A DNA stretch of 64,000 bases, taken from the NCBI RefSeq assembly GCF_950295315.1, contig NC_080171.1, positions 29,270,682-29,334,681 of the forward strand, written 5' to 3'. Each line of letters begins with the position of its first letter. Position 1 is the stretch's first letter. A model generated the notes under the pieces. The model saw only the letters and a program-made list of their open reading frames with translations, did no database searches and was not told the origin of the DNA. The stretch comes from Erinaceus europaeus (Eukaryota; Chordata; Mammalia; Eulipotyphla; Erinaceidae). Shown piece after piece: positions 62,172 to 64,000 of this stretch. The position numbers and the translations under genes are program-made.

Positions 62172-62620
62172 TGGGGGGCTAGGTGGTGATGCACCTGGCT
62201 GAGTGCATATGTTACAATGCTCAAGCCCTTAGTCCCCGCCTGTAGGGGGAAGGCTTCACCAGTGTGAAGCAGGAGGCCATTTCCCCCCCCCATTTTTGTT
62301 GCCCTTGTTGTTTCTATTGTTCTGGATGTTACTGCTTTGTTGTTGGATAGGACAGAGAGAAATCAAGAGAGGAGGGGAAGACAGAGAGGGGGCGAGAAAG
62401 ATAGACACCTGCAGACCTGCTTCACAGCTTGTGAAGTGAACTTTCCTGCAGGTGGGGAGCCAGGGGCTCGAACCAGGATCCTTAGGCCAGTCCTTGTGCT
62501 TTGCTCCATGTGCTCTTTACCTACTGCACTACTGCCTAGTGCCCTCCCCTTGTCCTATTGATTTCTGGCTGTCTCAATCAAATAAATAAAGATAATAAAT
62601 AAAAAAATTTAAAAAAGTGT
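62172..62620 (+). mobile_element. SINE-B split by SINE-A
   Basis: Head 62172-62273 (GGTGGTGATGCACCTGGCTG); tail 62545-62620 (GATTTCTGGCTGTCTCAATC). Confidence 0.88.
62274..62544 (-). mobile_element. SINE-A
   Basis: ATTTTTGTTGCCCTTGTTGT to CTACTGCACTACTGCCTAGT. Confidence 0.9.
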
Positions 62621-62627
62621 TGGGGGC

Positions 62628-62815
62628 TGGAGAGTGGTGCACCAGGTTAAGTGCACATAGTACTGGATGCAAGGACCCACACAGGGATCCTGGTTTGAGC
62701 CCCTGCACCCCCACCTGCAGGGGGGGGGCACTTCACAAGTGGCAAAGCAGGTTTGCAGGTGTTTATCTTTCTCTCTCCCTCTCTGTTTCCCCCTCTCCTT
62801 CCTTTCTTCCTTTCT
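62628..62815 (+). mobile_element. SINE-A
   Basis: GAGAGTGGTGCACCAGGTTA to GGTTTGCAGGTGTTTATC, ending in C/T-rich slippage. Confidence 0.88.
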
Positions 62816-62847
62816 CTCTCTCTTTCCCTGTCTCTCTTTCTTTCTGA

Positions 62848-63063
62848 TTCTAGGATTATTGCTGAGGCTTGGTGCCAGCACTATAAATCCACTGTTCCTG
62901 GTGGCCAAAATTTCCATTTTATTGGCTAGGACAGAGAGAAATTGAGAGGAGAGGGGGAGGGAGAGAGAAAGATAGACACCTGCAGACCTGCTTCGCCGCT
63001 TGTGAAGCGACTCCCCTGCAGGTGGGGAGAGGGGACTCAAACCGGGATCCATGCGCTGGTCCT
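62848..63063 (-). mobile_element. SINE-A long form, head missing
   Basis: TAGGATTATTGCTGAGGCTT to CCGGGATCCATGCGCTGGTC, then abuts a SINE-B. Confidence 0.88.
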
Positions 63064-63135
63064 TATGATGCAACATTGCTTCACCACTCACAGAGCTTTC
63101 CCCCTGCACATGGGAACCGGGGACTCGAGCCCAGG
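63064..63135 (-). mobile_element. SINE-B middle fragment
   Basis: CATTGCTTCACCACTCACAG and GGGAACCGGGGACTCGAGCC. Confidence 0.8.
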
Positions 63136-63477
63136 AATACAACCCAGAAGAGAACCTTGGGGTTTTTCCTGAATGAGTTCAGATCTCACCTTCTCACCCC
63201 CACTTAATGACATAAACTTACGGTATAACTGTTCTGTTTTTAATGTGGAAACTATAAAATACTGTGATTGAATCTGGGAATGCTACAAGTGTAGAACTTG
63301 TAATGCTTGGAGTGCCATAATATACCTCCCTTCCATCTTCATTTTTCATTGTAACTGTTTGGCTTTTGTCTTAAGAACATGCTTATTGAAGGGAAGGGAT
63401 TTTATAAGGGGAGGGGGAGCCTTCATTCCTTCCTTTTTGTATATTCTATTCTCATTTTAAAATTAATTACAATTTTA
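63136..63477. other. Unique AT-rich DNA
   Basis: No feature seen. Confidence 0.4.
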
Positions 63478-63672
63478 ATTTTATTTATTTATTGGATAAG
63501 GACAACCAGAAATCAAGAGGGAAGGGGGTGATAGAGAGGGAGAGAGACAGAGAGACACCTGCAGCACTGATTCACCACTTACAAAGCTTTCCTCTGCAGG
63601 TAGGAACTGGGGGCTCGAACCCAGGTCCTTGCCCATTATAATGTGTGCTTAACCAGGCATGTGACCACCCTC
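63478..63672 (-). mobile_element. SINE-B
   Basis: TTATTTATTGGATAAGGACA, TTACAAAGCTTTCCTCTGCA and TGTGCTTAACCAGGCATGTG. Confidence 0.9.
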
Positions 63673-63679
63673 CCCTCCC

Positions 63680-63795
63680 TTTAAATCATAGCATTGCTCA
63701 GTTCTGGCTTGTGGTGATGCAGGAGATTGAACCTGGGACTTTGGAGCCTCAAGAATGAGAGTCTCTTTGACCATTGTGCTATCTCCCCTGACCCT
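63680..63795 (-). mobile_element. SINE-C
   Basis: GCATTGCTCAGTTCTGGCTT and GAGATTGAACCTGGGACTTT. Confidence 0.88.
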
Positions 63796-63814
63796 AATTA
63801 ATTAATTAATTATT

Positions 63815-63860
63815 TAACTTGATAGGACAGAGAAATATGAAGGAAAGGGGAGATAGGAGT
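63815..63860 (-). mobile_element. SINE-A tail fragment
   Basis: TTGATAGGACAGAGAAATAT follows an (AATT)n stretch; only about 45 bp remain. Confidence 0.5.
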
Positions 63861-63917
63861 CAAGCTGTTTTGGACTTAGTGCTCATTTCATTTTGCTTAC
63901 AGAAAAGAGAACTTCTT

Positions 63918-64000
63918 TTTGTGGTCTGGGAGGTGGCTCAGTGGCTAAGGCACTAGATTCTCAAGCATGAGGTCCTGAGTTTGATCCCCGGCGGCACATG
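63918..64000 (+). mobile_element. SINE-D, cut by window edge
   Basis: GGGAGGTGGCTCAGTGGCTA to GATCCCCGGCGGCACATG. Confidence 0.92.

Noticed and set aside
1..64000. A new multi-gene biological system
   Set aside because: Only three host loci are supported and they are ordinary mammalian genes. The unusual content concerns transposable elements, and I see no gene cluster that would act as a novel system.

Overview
The window is mammalian nuclear DNA, most likely from a hedgehog (Erinaceidae). The evidence is spliced vertebrate genes, a CpG-island promoter, L1 LINEs, and dense coverage by tRNA-derived SINEs of the kind I associate with hedgehog genomes. The species call rests on recognising the repeats, not on a search. 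There is no operon, CRISPR array, phage or other prokaryotic content, and I found no undescribed multi-gene system. The most novel material concerns transposable elements. Layout: (1) Bases 1-7985 hold the 3' three coding exons and 3'UTR of ISCA1 (+ strand; exon 1 lies left of the window). (2) Bases 23434-29443 hold a complete three-exon reading frame (+) that I assign to the C9orf153 family; it encodes about 252 residues. (3) Bases 57365-58345 are a CpG island with a likely untranslated first exon ending at a strong splice donor at 57790. In human chr9q21 the genes downstream of ISCA1, in its direction of transcription, are C9orf153 and then GOLM1, so this is a candidate GOLM1 promoter by gene order alone. 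ISCA1 is a mitochondrial Fe-S assembly factor; nothing shows that the three genes act together. Everything else is intron or intergenic DNA filled with repeats. Families used below: SINE-A (tRNA-like head with GGTTCGAGCCC box, GAAGCAGGTCTGCAGGTG in the body, CCTATCCAACAACAA tail; a long form ends ATAACCCTGGAGGCAAA); SINE-B (head GGTGGCGCACCTGGTTGAG, tail CTATCCAATAAATAAA); SINE-C (about 110 bp, AGATAGCATAATGGTTATGC to GAGCAGTGCTCTGG); SINE-D (GGTGGCGCAGTGGATAAAGC to CACATGTGCCAGAGTGATG); SINE-E (GTGTGCTGCTTTGCCATGTG, GGAAGCTTCAGTGCTGTGG); SINE-F (a GGTAGAGC-type head); L1-A and L1-B (two L1 3'UTR types). Minus copies read as the reverse complement. SINE boundaries are by eye, about 10 bp either way. 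Larger elements: a near full-length, broken L1-B at 44042-50960 (+) carrying a nested 0.9 kb insertion; a 5'-truncated L1-B at 34452-37905 (-) with a long open reverse-transcriptase frame; a non-autonomous endogenous retrovirus at 42144-44041; two near-identical solo LTRs (20617-21060 and 51625-52087); and fragments of a LINE that is not L1 (44561-44766, 57179-57357) whose 3' end also occurs as a 19 bp insertion with its own target duplication at 60736-60778. A 200-base assembly gap (32980-33179) lies between inverted SINE-A copies.
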